Notes: generated from the sequence alone by a model not told the origin. A stretch of DNA of 64,000 nucleotides from Aquilonibacter sp963703325 (GCA_963703325.1 OY969805.1:2356001-2420000); one strand, 5' to 3'; counted from the stretch's first letter, positions 1 to 8,678 are shown. Program-made: numbers and translations.

Positions 1-128
1 CCATGACCAACGCATCCGGTCAAACCATCTCAGATAGTAGCGGCAATCCGTTGCTCTTCTCGACCAGCCAAATCGTTGGCATCGGAAGCGCATCAACGGT
101 AACCGGCTCGAATAGTTCGGGGCAATAA
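1..128 (+). CDS. flgD: Flagellar hook-capping protein FlgD, C-terminal end (partial)
   Basis: This is an open frame entering from the window edge and stopping at TAA 126-128. The roughly 40 visible residues are Ser/Thr/Gly-rich and include GNPLLFSTSQIVGIGS, which fits the short C-terminal strand region of Bacillus-type FlgD, the scaffold that caps the growing hook. The call rests mostly on position: the next two genes are the TIGR02530 flagellar operon protein and flgE, the usual followers of flgD in Firmicutes-like operons. An ATG at 3-5 lies in frame but is probably internal. Confidence 0.5.
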   Translation, partial: MTNASGQTISDSSGNPLLFSTSQIVGIGSASTVTGSNSSGQ

Positions 129-132
129 CGAC

Positions 133-555
133 GTGGATCCGAACGACATCAGCCGCGTCCAACAGCCGGGGATCCTCCCCGGTCCGGCGGCGCGTCCGGT
201 CGGTCAACCCGTCGAGATTCCACCGACCTCGTCGCCGAGTTTCCGTTCGGTCCTCGACAACGTCACGCAACAGCAACCGTCGACGTCACCGTCGTCGTCC
301 GAACCGCTCAAGTTCTCGGCTCACGCGATGCAACGTTTGCAGTCGCGCAACATCAGCCTCACGTCGGATGACGTGACGAAGATGAACGCGATGGCCGACA
401 AAGCCGCGGCGAAGGGAGCGAAAAACTCGCTCTTTATCGTGCGCGACGTCGCGATGGTCGTGAGCATCAAGAACCGTACCGTCATTACCGCGGTCGATTC
501 CGATTCGATGAAAGAAAACGTCTTCACCAACATCGACTCGGCCGCAATCATATAA
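133..555 (+). CDS. Flagellar operon protein, TIGR02530 family
   Basis: A 140-residue protein with a GTG start four bases after the flgD stop. The first 55 residues are Pro/Ser-rich and disordered-looking. Residues 58-130 form the family core: KFSAHAMQRLQSRNISL, a KAAAKGAKNSL stretch and an IKNRTVITAVD strand. This small protein of unknown biochemical role lies between flgD and flgE in many Gram-positive-like flagellar operons and is presumed to help hook assembly. Both neighbours fit. Length is typical. Confidence 0.85.
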   Translation: MDPNDISRVQQPGILPGPAARPVGQPVEIPPTSSPSFRSVLDNVTQQQPSTSPSSSEPLKFSAHAMQRLQSRNISLTSDDVTKMNAMADKAAAKGAKNSLFIVRDVAMVVSIKNRTVITAVDSDSMKENVFTNIDSAAII

Positions 556-563
556 CACAACAC

Positions 564-591
564 CCGGAGCGGACCGCTTGCGGAGCTCCGG
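564..591. other. Hairpin between TIGR02530 gene and flgE
   Basis: A 7-base inverted repeat, CCGGAGC (564-570) and GCTCCGG (585-591), with a 14-base loop lies in the 87-base gap before flgE. There is no T-run after it, so it is either an mRNA processing or stability element or a weak attenuator within the operon. Role is inferred only. Confidence 0.3.
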
Positions 592-642
592 CCGCGATGT
601 GGATCAACTGAAGCATCGCGGAATCCGCCATAGAGGTCAAGC

Positions 643-2472
643 ATGGCTTTCGATTCACTCTATACGGGGATCTCCGGCCTGGATGCATACCAGAGCTGGA
701 TCGACATGATCTCCAACAACATCGCCAATACGGCGACCGTGGGCTTCAAAGCCCAACGGATGACTTTCGCCGATCAGTTTTATCAGCAGATCGGCTCGCC
801 GTCGGGTCCCACCAGCACCAACGGCGGTGTCAATCCTCAAGATCAAGGGCTCGGCGTCAAGGTCAATACCGTTGACACCGAATTCGGCCAAGGCGGTCTG
901 GAAACGACCGGCATCAACACCGATCTCGCGCTCAACGGCGATGGATTCTTCATCGAAAACAACGCGAACGGCTCGGGATCACCGACCTACACGCGCGACG
1001 GCGCGTTTTCAATCAACTCCAACGGACTGTTCTACGATCCGGCAAACGGTAACGCGGTCATGGGTTACATGGCCAACAGTGCCGGCGTCGTAACGCCCAA
1101 CGGGACGCCCGGTGCGATCACGATTCCGGTCGGCTTGCAAGAAGAAGCGACGGCAACCGGTCAAGGCGTGAAGACCGGCCCGGCTACCAATGACGACGTC
1201 TTCGACGTCGCCTTGGGCGGTAATCTCGATCAAACCAATTGGTCGCAGGCATTCCAACAGGCGGTCGGTGCATCGGCGAATCCGGGCGCGGCCGTGACCG
1301 TCTCGACGACGCTCTACGATTCGCTCGGCGGCTCGCACGAAGCGACGATCACCTACACGCCGATCGCCCCCAGCGCCGTTGCGGCAACCGTTGCCGTGGC
1401 CGGCGCCAATCCGAACATCACGAACGTCTCGGTCGCGCCGGCTACCAGCACGAACGATACGCTCACCATCGCGGCCGGCGCCGGCAACACCTGGACGGTG
1501 ACCGACGCCGACAACAACAGCACCCAGACGTTCACCGGCGGGACAACCCAGACGGTCAACGGCGTGACGTTTACGCTCGGCTCTCCCTCGGCGGGCGCAA
1601 CTGATACGTTGACGGTGGCTGCTGCCGCGAACGGCTTGCCGAGCACGGTCGAAAACGCGGCCGGTGTCGCCGTGCAACCCGCCACGGAATGGCAAATCAG
1701 CGTTAGTTTCACCGACGGCACGCAGTTCCAGACGATCCAGGGAAGGACGCTCACGGGAGCCGGCGTAAGCCCGGCCACAATCGGGACGTCGTCTTCGGGC
1801 ACTATCGGCTACGCGTACTTCGATCAGAACGGACAGTACATCAATACGTCCTCGATCGAAGAGGTCGCGCCGGGACTTGCGCTCGGAGCGGCGGCAGGGG
1901 GCGAGCTTCATCTCGCCGGCGAGACTGCAAGCACGGATCAGGGCAACCAGCTCAACATCACCCAGTGGGGTCCGAGCGCCGGTAACGCTGCTCAGGCGCC
2001 CACCAATACCGCCACACCGGGCGCGATTGCGTTGGGCTTCTTCGACAACACCAGCCTCAATAGTAGTTCGCAGGCCACGGTGGTCAGTCAGAACGGCTAC
2101 TCGGCCGGTACGTTGTCGAACATTACGGTAGGTGACGACGGAACGATTACCGGATCGTTTACGAACGGCCAGACGAAGGCGCTGGCCCAGCTCGCCATCG
2201 CCACCTTCCAAAACGAGGACGGCCTCGAGCGGATGGGTGGCAACCAGTTCGCGCAGACAGCCGCGTCAGGTCTGGCGCAGCTTGGGACAGCCAACACCGG
2301 GCGCTACGGTTCGATTGTGGCCGGATCGCTCGAAGAGTCCAACGTGAACCTTGCCAACGAGTTCACCAACCTCATCGTCGCCCAGCGCGCCTTTGAGGCC
2401 AACTCACGCGGCATCCAGACGGCGGACCAGAACCTCATCACCATCACGCACCTCCAGGCTAGCGAGAACTAA
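643..2472 (+). CDS. flgE: Flagellar hook protein FlgE
   Basis: A 609-residue hook protein, polymerised outside the cell as the universal joint between rod and filament. The N-terminus carries the rod/hook signature (LYTGISGLDAYQSWIDMISN then NIANTATVGFKAQR, residues about 6-40), followed by the hook core. The middle (about 180-450) is Thr/Ala/Gly/Asn-rich and repetitive, as in variable surface-exposed D2/D3 domains. The last 45 residues have the conserved ESNVNLANEFTNLI amphipathic helix used in export and packing. It is longer than the enteric protein (about 400) because of the expanded middle. GAGG lies eight bases before the ATG. Confidence 0.95.
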   Translation: MAFDSLYTGISGLDAYQSWIDMISNNIANTATVGFKAQRMTFADQFYQQIGSPSGPTSTNGGVNPQDQGLGVKVNTVDTEFGQGGLETTGINTDLALNGDGFFIENNANGSGSPTYTRDGAFSINSNGLFYDPANGNAVMGYMANSAGVVTPNGTPGAITIPVGLQEEATATGQGVKTGPATNDDVFDVALGGNLDQTNWSQAFQQAVGASANPGAAVTVSTTLYDSLGGSHEATITYTPIAPSAVAATVAVAGANPNITNVSVAPATSTNDTLTIAAGAGNTWTVTDADNNSTQTFTGGTTQTVNGVTFTLGSPSAGATDTLTVAAAANGLPSTVENAAGVAVQPATEWQISVSFTDGTQFQTIQGRTLTGAGVSPATIGTSSSGTIGYAYFDQNGQYINTSSIEEVAPGLALGAAAGGELHLAGETASTDQGNQLNITQWGPSAGNAAQAPTNTATPGAIALGFFDNTSLNSSSQATVVSQNGYSAGTLSNITVGDDGTITGSFTNGQTKALAQLAIATFQNEDGLERMGGNQFAQTAASGLAQLGTANTGRYGSIVAGSLEESNVNLANEFTNLIVAQRAFEANSRGIQTADQNLITITHLQASEN

Positions 2473-2474
2473 CC

Positions 2475-2515
2475 GACGTTATCGGGGCAAAGCTGAAGCT
2501 TTGCCCGCTAAAGTC
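2475..2515. repeat. 41-base near-palindromic dispersed repeat, copy 1
   Basis: It starts just after the flgE stop. The core is an inverted repeat GGGCAAAGCT (2485-2494) and AGCTTTGCCC (2497-2506); outer arms are GACGTTA (2475-2481) and TAAAGTC (2509-2515). A second 41-base copy at 21526-21566 matches at about 31 of 41 positions, with a G-C to C-G compensating pair in the stem. Here it could act as a transcript-end hairpin for flgE. Confidence 0.6.
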
Positions 2516-2593
2516 ACGGTAGTACGAGGGACTGAGGGGACGGCGAGGCCAGCACGCTCGCCGCCCCCAATACGTCCCGCCTAGGAGATCTGC

Positions 2594-2782
2594 ATGATTG
2601 CACTGACCCGGCTCAACGGCCATCCCGTGATGGTCAATAGCGACCTTATCGAACAGATCGAAGAGACGCCTGACACGGTGGTCACGCTGACCTCCGGCAA
2701 CCGGCTGGTGGTCCGCGACCGGATGCTCGAGATCCAGCAGAAGATCGTCGACTTCAAGAGGCGAATTCACGGCCCGGCTTAA
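2594..2782 (+). CDS. flbD: Flagellar protein FlbD/SwrD family
   Basis: A 62-residue protein whose N-terminus, MIALTRLNGHPVMVNSDLIE, and following TPDTVVTLTSGNRLVV strands are diagnostic for the small FlbD/SwrD family. In Bacillus SwrD boosts motor torque by supporting stator function; the gene lies just before motA here, which suits that role. GGAG precedes the ATG at suitable spacing. About 120 bases separate it from flgE, occupied by the 41-base repeat. Confidence 0.9.
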   Translation: MIALTRLNGHPVMVNSDLIEQIEETPDTVVTLTSGNRLVVRDRMLEIQQKIVDFKRRIHGPA

Positions 2783-2833
2783 ACGAACAAGCGGGCCCTA
2801 GCCGTACGAAGCGGCCACTTGATATTGGGATTC

Positions 2834-2864
2834 GCCCAGCCGATACCCGGTAAAGGCGCTGGGC
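2834..2864. other. Hairpin in the flbD-motA leader
   Basis: GCCCAGC (2834-2840) and GCTGGGC (2858-2864) can form a 7-bp stem closing a 17-base loop, 21 bases before the motA start. It may modulate motA translation or mark a processed 5' end. No known riboswitch class was recognised. Confidence 0.25.
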
Positions 2865-2885
2865 TACCCTGCGGAGAGCGGAACC

Positions 2886-3728
2886 TTGGATATAGCAACG
2901 ATATTGGGCCTATTCTTAGGCTTTGGCGTGATCGTCCTCGCCGGTTGGATCGGCGGGACCGATGCCCATGTGATCTTCGGCCGGTGGGAGGCGTTCGTGC
3001 TGATCATCGGCGGAACGCTGGGCGCGACGCTGACCTCGTTCCCGATGCGTACGTTCATACGCGGATTCTTCGGCGGCTTTAAGACCGCGTTCGTCACCGT
3101 CGACTATCACGAACGCGACGTGATCTCGACGCTGGTGTCGTTCGCCGAAAAGGCGCGTCGCGAGGGGCTGCTTGCACTCGAAAATGAAGCTGCCGCGCTC
3201 GACGACGACTTCATGCGCAAGGGGATCCAACTGGTGATCGACGGCCGCGACACCGAGATCATCCGCAAGGTATTGGAGACCGAAGTTAGCAGCACGCAAG
3301 AGCACGGTGCAAAAGCCGAGCAAGTCTTCATGAACTTGGGCGGCTACTCGCCGACTCTCGGCATCATCGGTACGGTGCTCGGTCTGATCGGCATGCTCAA
3401 GGGTCTCGGCGAGATGGGCAACAGCACCAACGTCGCCGGTACGATCGGCGTCGCAACGGCAGAGGCGTTCGTGGCGACGTTCTTCGGCATCATGTTCGCG
3501 AATTTGCTGTGGCTGCCGATCGCGACCAAGATCAAAGAGCGTAACGGTCAACTCCTACTGATGCGCGAGATCATGATCGAGGGAATTCTCGCGATCCAGG
3601 CTGGTGACAATCCGCGGCTGCTGGAAGAGAAGCTGCTAGCTTTCATCGATCCGCGCGAGCGCGAGAGCGACGTCGAAGAAGGTGGCGCGATCCAGGGCGA
3701 AGCCGGCTACTCTGCTTCGTCAGCATAA
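2886..3728 (+). CDS. motA: Flagellar motor stator protein MotA
   Basis: A 280-residue inner-membrane stator subunit that forms, with MotB, the ion channel that torques the rotor. It begins with TTG, preceded by GGAG eight bases upstream. Two N-terminal membrane segments (about 5-25 and 38-55), a cytoplasmic stretch with charged residues (about 75-160), then two further segments (GYSPTLGIIGTVLGLIGML and ATAEAFVATFFGIMFANLL) give the MotA/TolQ/ExbB topology. The PTLGIIGTVLGLI motif is the family signature. motB follows 20 bases later. Whether it uses protons or sodium cannot be decided here. Confidence 0.95.
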   Translation: MDIATILGLFLGFGVIVLAGWIGGTDAHVIFGRWEAFVLIIGGTLGATLTSFPMRTFIRGFFGGFKTAFVTVDYHERDVISTLVSFAEKARREGLLALENEAAALDDDFMRKGIQLVIDGRDTEIIRKVLETEVSSTQEHGAKAEQVFMNLGGYSPTLGIIGTVLGLIGMLKGLGEMGNSTNVAGTIGVATAEAFVATFFGIMFANLLWLPIATKIKERNGQLLLMREIMIEGILAIQAGDNPRLLEEKLLAFIDPRERESDVEEGGAIQGEAGYSASSA

Positions 3729-3748
3729 GGGGCTCCACGTAACCACTG

Positions 3749-4522
3749 ATGGCACAACCGATCAAGAGCGCCGCCCGGGCGGCCGAATCAAACCGGCCGC
3801 GCAAGAAGTCCGAGGAAAAGCTCGAGACGGCCGGTATGATGCGCTGGCTGCTGACCTACGCCGACATGATCACCCTCATGTTGGCGCTGTTTATCATTCT
3901 ATTCGCAATGTCGACCATCAGCCGCGTGAAAGTCCAGACCTTTGCTAAATCAGTGTCTGCCGGCTTCAACAATGTCTGGACCGTCAATCAGCCACCAAAC
4001 GGCGGCGCCAATGGCGAGCAGTCGTTTGAAGCGAGCTCGAGTATCCCCGCGATCCAAAAAGAGCTCGAGAAATACGTCAAAGAGAATCACCTCGAGCAGC
4101 AGGTACAAGTGCATTCCGAAGCACGCGGCTTGGTCGTGACGTTGCTCTCCGATAAGTCGTTCTACGATAGCGGCAGCGCCGAGATCCGCCCGGCGACGCT
4201 CAAGATTCTCGATGGCATCGCGCCACTGCTCAAGCGCAACGGCAATGCGCTGGCAATCGAAGGCTATACCGATAACGTGCCGATCTCGACCTATCAGTTT
4301 CCGACAAACTGGGAACTTTCCGGGAAGCGCGCGGTCAACGTTGCTCGCTACCTCAGCGAGCATGACGGCGTTGCCCCAACTCGTTTGAGCGCGACCGCCT
4401 ATGGTGAGTACCATCCGCGCAACAGTAACGCCACGGACGAACAGAAACAAGAAAACCGCCGCGTTGACATCGTGCTCTTGAGCGGCAATGCCGCGCCGGG
4501 CAGCACCGGGAAAGGTCCATAA
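3749..4522 (+). CDS. motB: Flagellar motor stator protein MotB
   Basis: A 257-residue stator partner. It has a basic cytoplasmic N-terminus (1-30), a single membrane segment containing the ion-binding aspartate (YADMITLMLALFII, Asp39), a linker, and a periplasmic OmpA-like peptidoglycan-binding domain (about 125-245). The domain shows SFYDSGSAEIRP, YTDNVPI, NWELSGKRAVNVARYL and ENRRVDIVLL. It anchors the stator to the wall. It sits between motA and fliM in one operon. Confidence 0.95.
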   Translation: MAQPIKSAARAAESNRPRKKSEEKLETAGMMRWLLTYADMITLMLALFIILFAMSTISRVKVQTFAKSVSAGFNNVWTVNQPPNGGANGEQSFEASSSIPAIQKELEKYVKENHLEQQVQVHSEARGLVVTLLSDKSFYDSGSAEIRPATLKILDGIAPLLKRNGNALAIEGYTDNVPISTYQFPTNWELSGKRAVNVARYLSEHDGVAPTRLSATAYGEYHPRNSNATDEQKQENRRVDIVLLSGNAAPGSTGKGP

Positions 4523-4531
4523 GCAGAACGC

Positions 4532-5524
4532 ATGTCAAGTCTTTCACAAGAAGAGATTGATGCCCTTATCAATCAACTTTCTGGCGAAGGCGCGCCGGCG
4601 AAGGAAGCTATCGACGGACGCAGAGTCAAGTCGTTTGATTTCCGTTTCAACAAACGGCTAGATAAGTTCACCAACAATCAGCTGCAGACGCTGCGTACGC
4701 TGCACGAGAACTTCACCCGGCTGCTCAACAACTCACTTTCGGTCTATCTGCGCACCCGCGTCGAAGCGACGATCGTGTCGATCGAACAAATCAGCTACGG
4801 CGACTTCATCGCCTCGATCGGCATCCCGTCGATCCTGGGCATCTTTTCGATGGATCCACTTCCCGGCAGCGGCATCGTGCAAGTCGATCTGAACTTGGTC
4901 TTCTCGATCATCGATCGCTTGCTCGGCGGCCCGGGTTGGTTCCCGAACAAGCTGCGCGACCTCACCGACATCGAACGCACGCTGATGCAGCGGTTCATGG
5001 CGCGCATGCTCAACAGCTATCGCGAGTCGTGGAACTACCTCTTGACGCTTTCGCTGAAGATCGAAGCGCTCGATTCGAATCCGCAATTCATCCCGCGCAT
5101 CATTCCGCTCGACCAGATCGTCGCCTATATTTCGATGGAACTGAAGATCGGCGACATGGCCGGCGTGATGAATTTCTGCCTTCCTTATCTTGTGCTGCAG
5201 TCGATCGGGCAGCAGCTGACCGAGTTTCAATGGTCGCCGACGGTCATCGCTGGCCGCGGCATGACCGAAGAAGATATCGCGCAGCTGACACGAAACGTCG
5301 AGCGCGCTGCGGTCGAGGTCGAAGTGGAGCTAGGACGAACGACGGTCTCGCTGCGCGACCTCGTCGCGTTGCAAGAAGGGGACATCGTGGTGTTCGATAA
5401 GTTGACCAACGAGCCGCTGTCGGCGAAGGTCAACGAGAAAGAGAAATTTCAGGTCTTTCCGGGGATCAACAAAGATCAGCTGACGATGCAAGTATCACAC
5501 GTTCTGACGAGCGAGGACGAATAG
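4532..5524 (+). CDS. fliM: Flagellar motor switch protein FliM
   Basis: A 330-residue C-ring subunit. The N-terminal SLSQEEIDALI (residues 3-12) is the CheY-P binding motif. The middle domain (about 45-230) is CheC-like with the FliM FGDF-type region (YGDFIASIGIPSILGIFSM). The C-terminal SpoA/FliN domain (about 245-325) contains VEVEVELGRTTVSLRDLVAL. CheY-P binding flips the motor's rotation. The gene starts nine bases after motB and ends three bases before fliY. Because the partner FliY lacks this motif, FliM looks like the only CheY-P docking site. Confidence 0.95.
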   Translation: MSSLSQEEIDALINQLSGEGAPAKEAIDGRRVKSFDFRFNKRLDKFTNNQLQTLRTLHENFTRLLNNSLSVYLRTRVEATIVSIEQISYGDFIASIGIPSILGIFSMDPLPGSGIVQVDLNLVFSIIDRLLGGPGWFPNKLRDLTDIERTLMQRFMARMLNSYRESWNYLLTLSLKIEALDSNPQFIPRIIPLDQIVAYISMELKIGDMAGVMNFCLPYLVLQSIGQQLTEFQWSPTVIAGRGMTEEDIAQLTRNVERAAVEVEVELGRTTVSLRDLVALQEGDIVVFDKLTNEPLSAKVNEKEKFQVFPGINKDQLTMQVSHVLTSEDE

Positions 5525-5527
5525 CGT

Positions 5528-6436
5528 ATGGCCGATACACAACAGCTTGCCGACTCGATGCTGGCCGCGGCCGGCACGGTACTCGGCCGGTTGGTGGAGC
5601 AGCCCGCGAAAGTCGATGCCGCAACGCGCGACGATCACGACGGCTCGATCCGGACGGACGGCGACGAACTCGTGTCTCTCGCGACGATCCCCTCGCTCGG
5701 GGCGCAGCTGGTCGTCCGCTTTCCGACCGCGGATATGCAGCAAATCGTCGGGGTGATGCTGGGCGGCGGCGACGATGTCACCGAGATGGGCCCGATGCAG
5801 CTTTCCATCGCCTCCGAAACCGTTTCGCAAATCGCGACCGCAATGGTCGAAGAGCTCGCCAAGCAGCTTGGCACCTCGAGCGAAGGCGCGCATGCGTCGA
5901 TGTGTACCGATGCGACGCTGCTGCCGCCGCCGCCGTTTGTCTCGTATAGCGGCAAGATCGACGTCGGCAACAACCTGCATCCGCGGCTCAGTGTGGACTT
6001 TGCGGCAATTACGCTCTCTAAGCTGGGCTTGGGCTCCGCGGCGACGAGCGAAGCGGGTAAAGCGCGCGAGGCCGATCCGGTTGCGGCAACGGCGTCGAAG
6101 CCAAAGCGTCAGGCGCCTGCGGCGGCCGACGCGCAGAACGTCGCCTACACGAAGATGCCGCCGACGCCCGTTCGCACCGCGCAACCAGGTCAAGCCAATC
6201 TCGATCTCGTCCATGACGTTCCGCTGCAGATCAGCGCCGTACTCGGCAAGACCGTTATGCCGCTGCGCGAAGTGGTGTCGCTGCAGTCTGGGAGCGTGTT
6301 CGAGCTGGATAAGCTTGCGGCCGAGCCGATCGACCTCTACGTGAACAACATCCTGATCGCGCGCGGTGAAGTCGTCGTCGTCGATGATAAGTACGCGGTG
6401 AAGATCAGTGAACTCAATCCGCAGACGAGTTCGTAG
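5528..6436 (+). CDS. fliY: Flagellar motor switch protein FliY/FliN
   Basis: A 302-residue switch protein of the FliY type: a CheC-like N-terminal region (about 40-160) joined by an Ala/Pro/Lys-rich linker to a C-terminal FliN/SpoA domain (about 220-300; DVPLQISAVLGKTVMPLREV, then GSVFELDKLAAEPIDLYVN). The CheC-like helix reads ASETVSQIATAMVEELA, with Ser where phosphatases have the catalytic Asn, and I see no second E-x2-N motif. It also lacks an EIDALL-type CheY-binding N-terminus. It is therefore probably structural rather than a CheY-P phosphatase (inference). Confidence 0.9.
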   Translation: MADTQQLADSMLAAAGTVLGRLVEQPAKVDAATRDDHDGSIRTDGDELVSLATIPSLGAQLVVRFPTADMQQIVGVMLGGGDDVTEMGPMQLSIASETVSQIATAMVEELAKQLGTSSEGAHASMCTDATLLPPPPFVSYSGKIDVGNNLHPRLSVDFAAITLSKLGLGSAATSEAGKAREADPVAATASKPKRQAPAAADAQNVAYTKMPPTPVRTAQPGQANLDLVHDVPLQISAVLGKTVMPLREVVSLQSGSVFELDKLAAEPIDLYVNNILIARGEVVVVDDKYAVKISELNPQTSS

Positions 6437-6445
6437 CGTCGCCTA

Positions 6446-6799
6446 ATGTCCGGGAGCTTCTGGCTCAGTTACGCGTTTGCACTTGTGGTCGTCGCGCTTT
6501 TGCTCGGCGGCCTTTATGCAGTCGTGCGTGGCTTGGCTCGCGGCCGGATTCTGGTTTCAGCGGATCGGCGGCTCGTGACCGTACTCGAGTCGACCGTGCT
6601 CTCGCAGCATTCGGCGCTGCACGTCATTAAAGTAGGCGCACGCTACTATCTGATCGGCGGCGGGCAAGGCCACGTGACCTCGATCGTCGAGTTGCCGGCG
6701 GAAGAGGTTGAAGCGTGGCTCGACACGCAGCGCGCGCTTCTTCGTACCACGCAGCGGTCGATTGCGGATTTGGTGAAGTCACTTCGTGGCAAGCCGTAA
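6446..6799 (+). CDS. fliO: Flagellar biosynthetic protein FliO
   Basis: A 117-residue protein with one N-terminal membrane segment (SFWLSYAFALVVVALLLGGL, 3-22) and a small cytoplasmic domain (RLVTVLESTVLSQHSALHVI, then YYLIGGGQGHVTSIVELP), which is the FliO pattern. FliO chaperones FliP assembly in the export gate. Its position directly upstream of fliP is canonical. Its 3' end overlaps the long form of fliP by 14 bases. Confidence 0.9.
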   Translation: MSGSFWLSYAFALVVVALLLGGLYAVVRGLARGRILVSADRRLVTVLESTVLSQHSALHVIKVGARYYLIGGGQGHVTSIVELPAEEVEAWLDTQRALLRTTQRSIADLVKSLRGKP

Positions 6800-7622
6800 C
6801 CGCATTCGCGACGTTCTGGCGCGCGTGTGGATGCGTCACGCGCCGTTTCTGATCTCCGCGGCCCTCGCTTTCATTCTGCTGTGGGTGCTTCCGTCGCTCG
6901 CGCTTGCACAGAGCGCGCCGAATGCTCCGACTGCACCGAGCGTGCCGATACCCAACATTAATCTCAGCATGGGTCAGACCAACAATCCGCAGCAGGTCGT
7001 CGGCGCGCTGCAGATCCTCTTGTTGCTCACCGTGCTCACGCTCGCGCCGACGTTGCTGGTGATGACGACCTCGTTCACCCGCATCATCGTCGTGCTGTCC
7101 TTTGTCCGCACTGCAATGGGCACCCAGCAGACGCCGCCAAATCAGGTGTTAGTCGGGCTCGCGTTGCTCTTGACGTTTTTCGTTATGAACCCGGTAATCC
7201 ATCAGATCAACGACAACGCCGTCCAACCATACCTTCAGAAGAAGATCAGTCAACCGGTTGCGCTGGATCGTGCCGCTGCGCCGCTGCGCACATTCATGTT
7301 CAGGCAGACGCGCGAAAAGGACATCCAACTGTTCTATTCGATCTCCAAAGAGCCGCGGCCGGCGGCGCAAAAGGACGTGCCGACGTATTTGCTGGTGCCG
7401 GCGTTCGTGCTGTCCGAGCTCAAGACGGCGTTTGAAATCGGCTTCGCGATCTATATTCCGTTCATTATCGTGGACATGGTCACGGCCAGCATCCTGCTAT
7501 CGATGGGCATGATGATGATTCCGCCGATCATTATCTCGCTGCCGTTCAAGGTGTTGATCTTCATACTCGTCGACGGTTGGGATCTGGTCATCAGCGCGCT
7601 CTTCCAGAGCTTTCACCAGTGA
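6786..7622 (+). CDS. fliP: Flagellar export gate protein FliP
   Basis: A 278-residue gate subunit, forming the FliP5-FliQ4-FliR1 export channel. It has an N-terminal signal sequence, an Ala/Pro-rich linker, then four membrane segments with LLLTVLTLAPTLLVMTTSFT, IIVVLSFVRTAMGTQQ and IDMV/TASILLSMGMMMIPP-type motifs. The GTG at 6786 overlaps fliO by 14 bases. An ATG at 6831 (MRHAPFLISAALAFILLWVL) gives a cleaner signal peptide and may be the true start. The stop is coupled to fliQ through a GTGA overlap. Confidence 0.95.
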   Translation: MASRNRIRDVLARVWMRHAPFLISAALAFILLWVLPSLALAQSAPNAPTAPSVPIPNINLSMGQTNNPQQVVGALQILLLLTVLTLAPTLLVMTTSFTRIIVVLSFVRTAMGTQQTPPNQVLVGLALLLTFFVMNPVIHQINDNAVQPYLQKKISQPVALDRAAAPLRTFMFRQTREKDIQLFYSISKEPRPAAQKDVPTYLLVPAFVLSELKTAFEIGFAIYIPFIIVDMVTASILLSMGMMMIPPIIISLPFKVLIFILVDGWDLVISALFQSFHQ

Positions 7623-7888
7623 GCTACGGCGACGTCATCGCGATCGGACAGCAGGCGATCTTGGTTGCCCTGCTCGCGGCCGCACCGGTGTTGATCCTCA
7701 GCATGATCGTCGGCTTGACGATCTCGATCTTTCAGGCCGTGACGCAGATCCAGGAGCCGACGCTGGCCTTCATTCCGAAGATCGTCGTGTCGGCGCTCGC
7801 GCTGCTCTTTTTTGCGCCGTTCATTCTCGCGCTGCTCACCGATTTCGCCGCGCGTATGTTCTCGAGCATCTCGACGTTCGCGAAGTAA
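7619..7888 (+). CDS. fliQ: Flagellar export gate protein FliQ
   Basis: An 89-residue gate subunit with two membrane helices (AILVALLAAAPVLILSMIV and IVVSALALLFFAPFILALL) and the invariant loop SIFQAVTQIQEPTLAFIPK between them. GTG 7619-7621 overlaps the fliP stop TGA (7620-7622), so the two are translationally coupled. An upstream in-frame start at 7577 would lie inside fliP and is disfavoured. fliR follows after nine bases. Confidence 0.95.
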   Translation: MSYGDVIAIGQQAILVALLAAAPVLILSMIVGLTISIFQAVTQIQEPTLAFIPKIVVSALALLFFAPFILALLTDFAARMFSSISTFAK

Positions 7889-7897
7889 GGCGCCGCC

Positions 7898-8678
7898 GTG
7901 CATCTCTTTGGGCTGACGCCGCAACAATTCGAGACGTTCTTGCTGATCTTCATAAGAATCAGCTCGATGTTCTTTCTCTTTCCGGTGTTTTCGTCTCGAC
8001 AAGTGCCGATGCAGGTGCGTTTGGGTTTGAGCGGACTCATTGCGTTCATCATCTTTCGCGTCGAGCCGGCGCCGCACTTGACCGGCGGCGCTTTCGAGCT
8101 CATCGCCGGCGGCTCGGCGCAGGTGCTGATCGGCGTGATCGTGGGATTTGTGGCCTCGCTGCTCTTCACCGGGATACAGTTTGCCGGTGAGTTGATCGAC
8201 ATTCAGATCGGCTTTGCGATCGCGAACGTCATCAACCCGCAGACCCAACAGAACATCACCATCATCGGTGAGCTGCGAGCTCACGCTCGCGACACTGGTG
8301 TACCTGGCGACCAATTCGCACTACTTTTTGATCCAGGGCGTGGCCGGATCGTTCAACCTGCTGCCGCTTCCGTACATCAATCTCGATCCGAGCGTGGCCG
8401 GGAATCTCACGCTGTTCTTTGGGCAATCGTTCCTGATCGTGTTCAAAATTGCTGCGCCGGTCGTCGTCGCGCTCTTCCTCACCAACGTGGCGTTGGCGCT
8501 CATGGCACGCGTTGCGCCGCAGATGAACGTGTTCATCATCGGGTTGCCGATACAAGTCACGGTTGGACTGACGATGATGGCGATTTCGCTTCCGCTGCTC
8601 GGGAGCGTCGGCCCGGAAGTCTTCTCGGACGTCTCCGTCCAAATCGACTCGGTTTTGCGCGGATTGAAGCCTCCGTAG
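7898..8678 (+). pseudogene. fliR: Flagellar export gate protein FliR, frame broken by one extra base
   Basis: The first frame gives the FliR N-terminal half (MHLFGLTPQQFETFLLIFIR through GFAIANVINPQTQQNITIIG). At about 8271-8277 the family-like sequence continues in the next frame (LTLATLVYLATNSHYFLIQG onward, to stop 8678). Removing a single base near 8276 gives IIGELELTLATLVYL with the spacing I expect for FliR, and the repaired protein (about 259 residues) is full length. All neighbours are intact, so a sequencing or assembly indel is more likely than a dead gene. If real, export would be abolished unless frameshifting occurs. Confidence 0.85.

Noticed and set aside
1009..2211. 400-codon minus-strand open frame opposite flgE
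   Set aside because: Antisense shadow of a high-GC gene; Arg/Gly-rich with no motifs, while flgE on the plus strand is certain.
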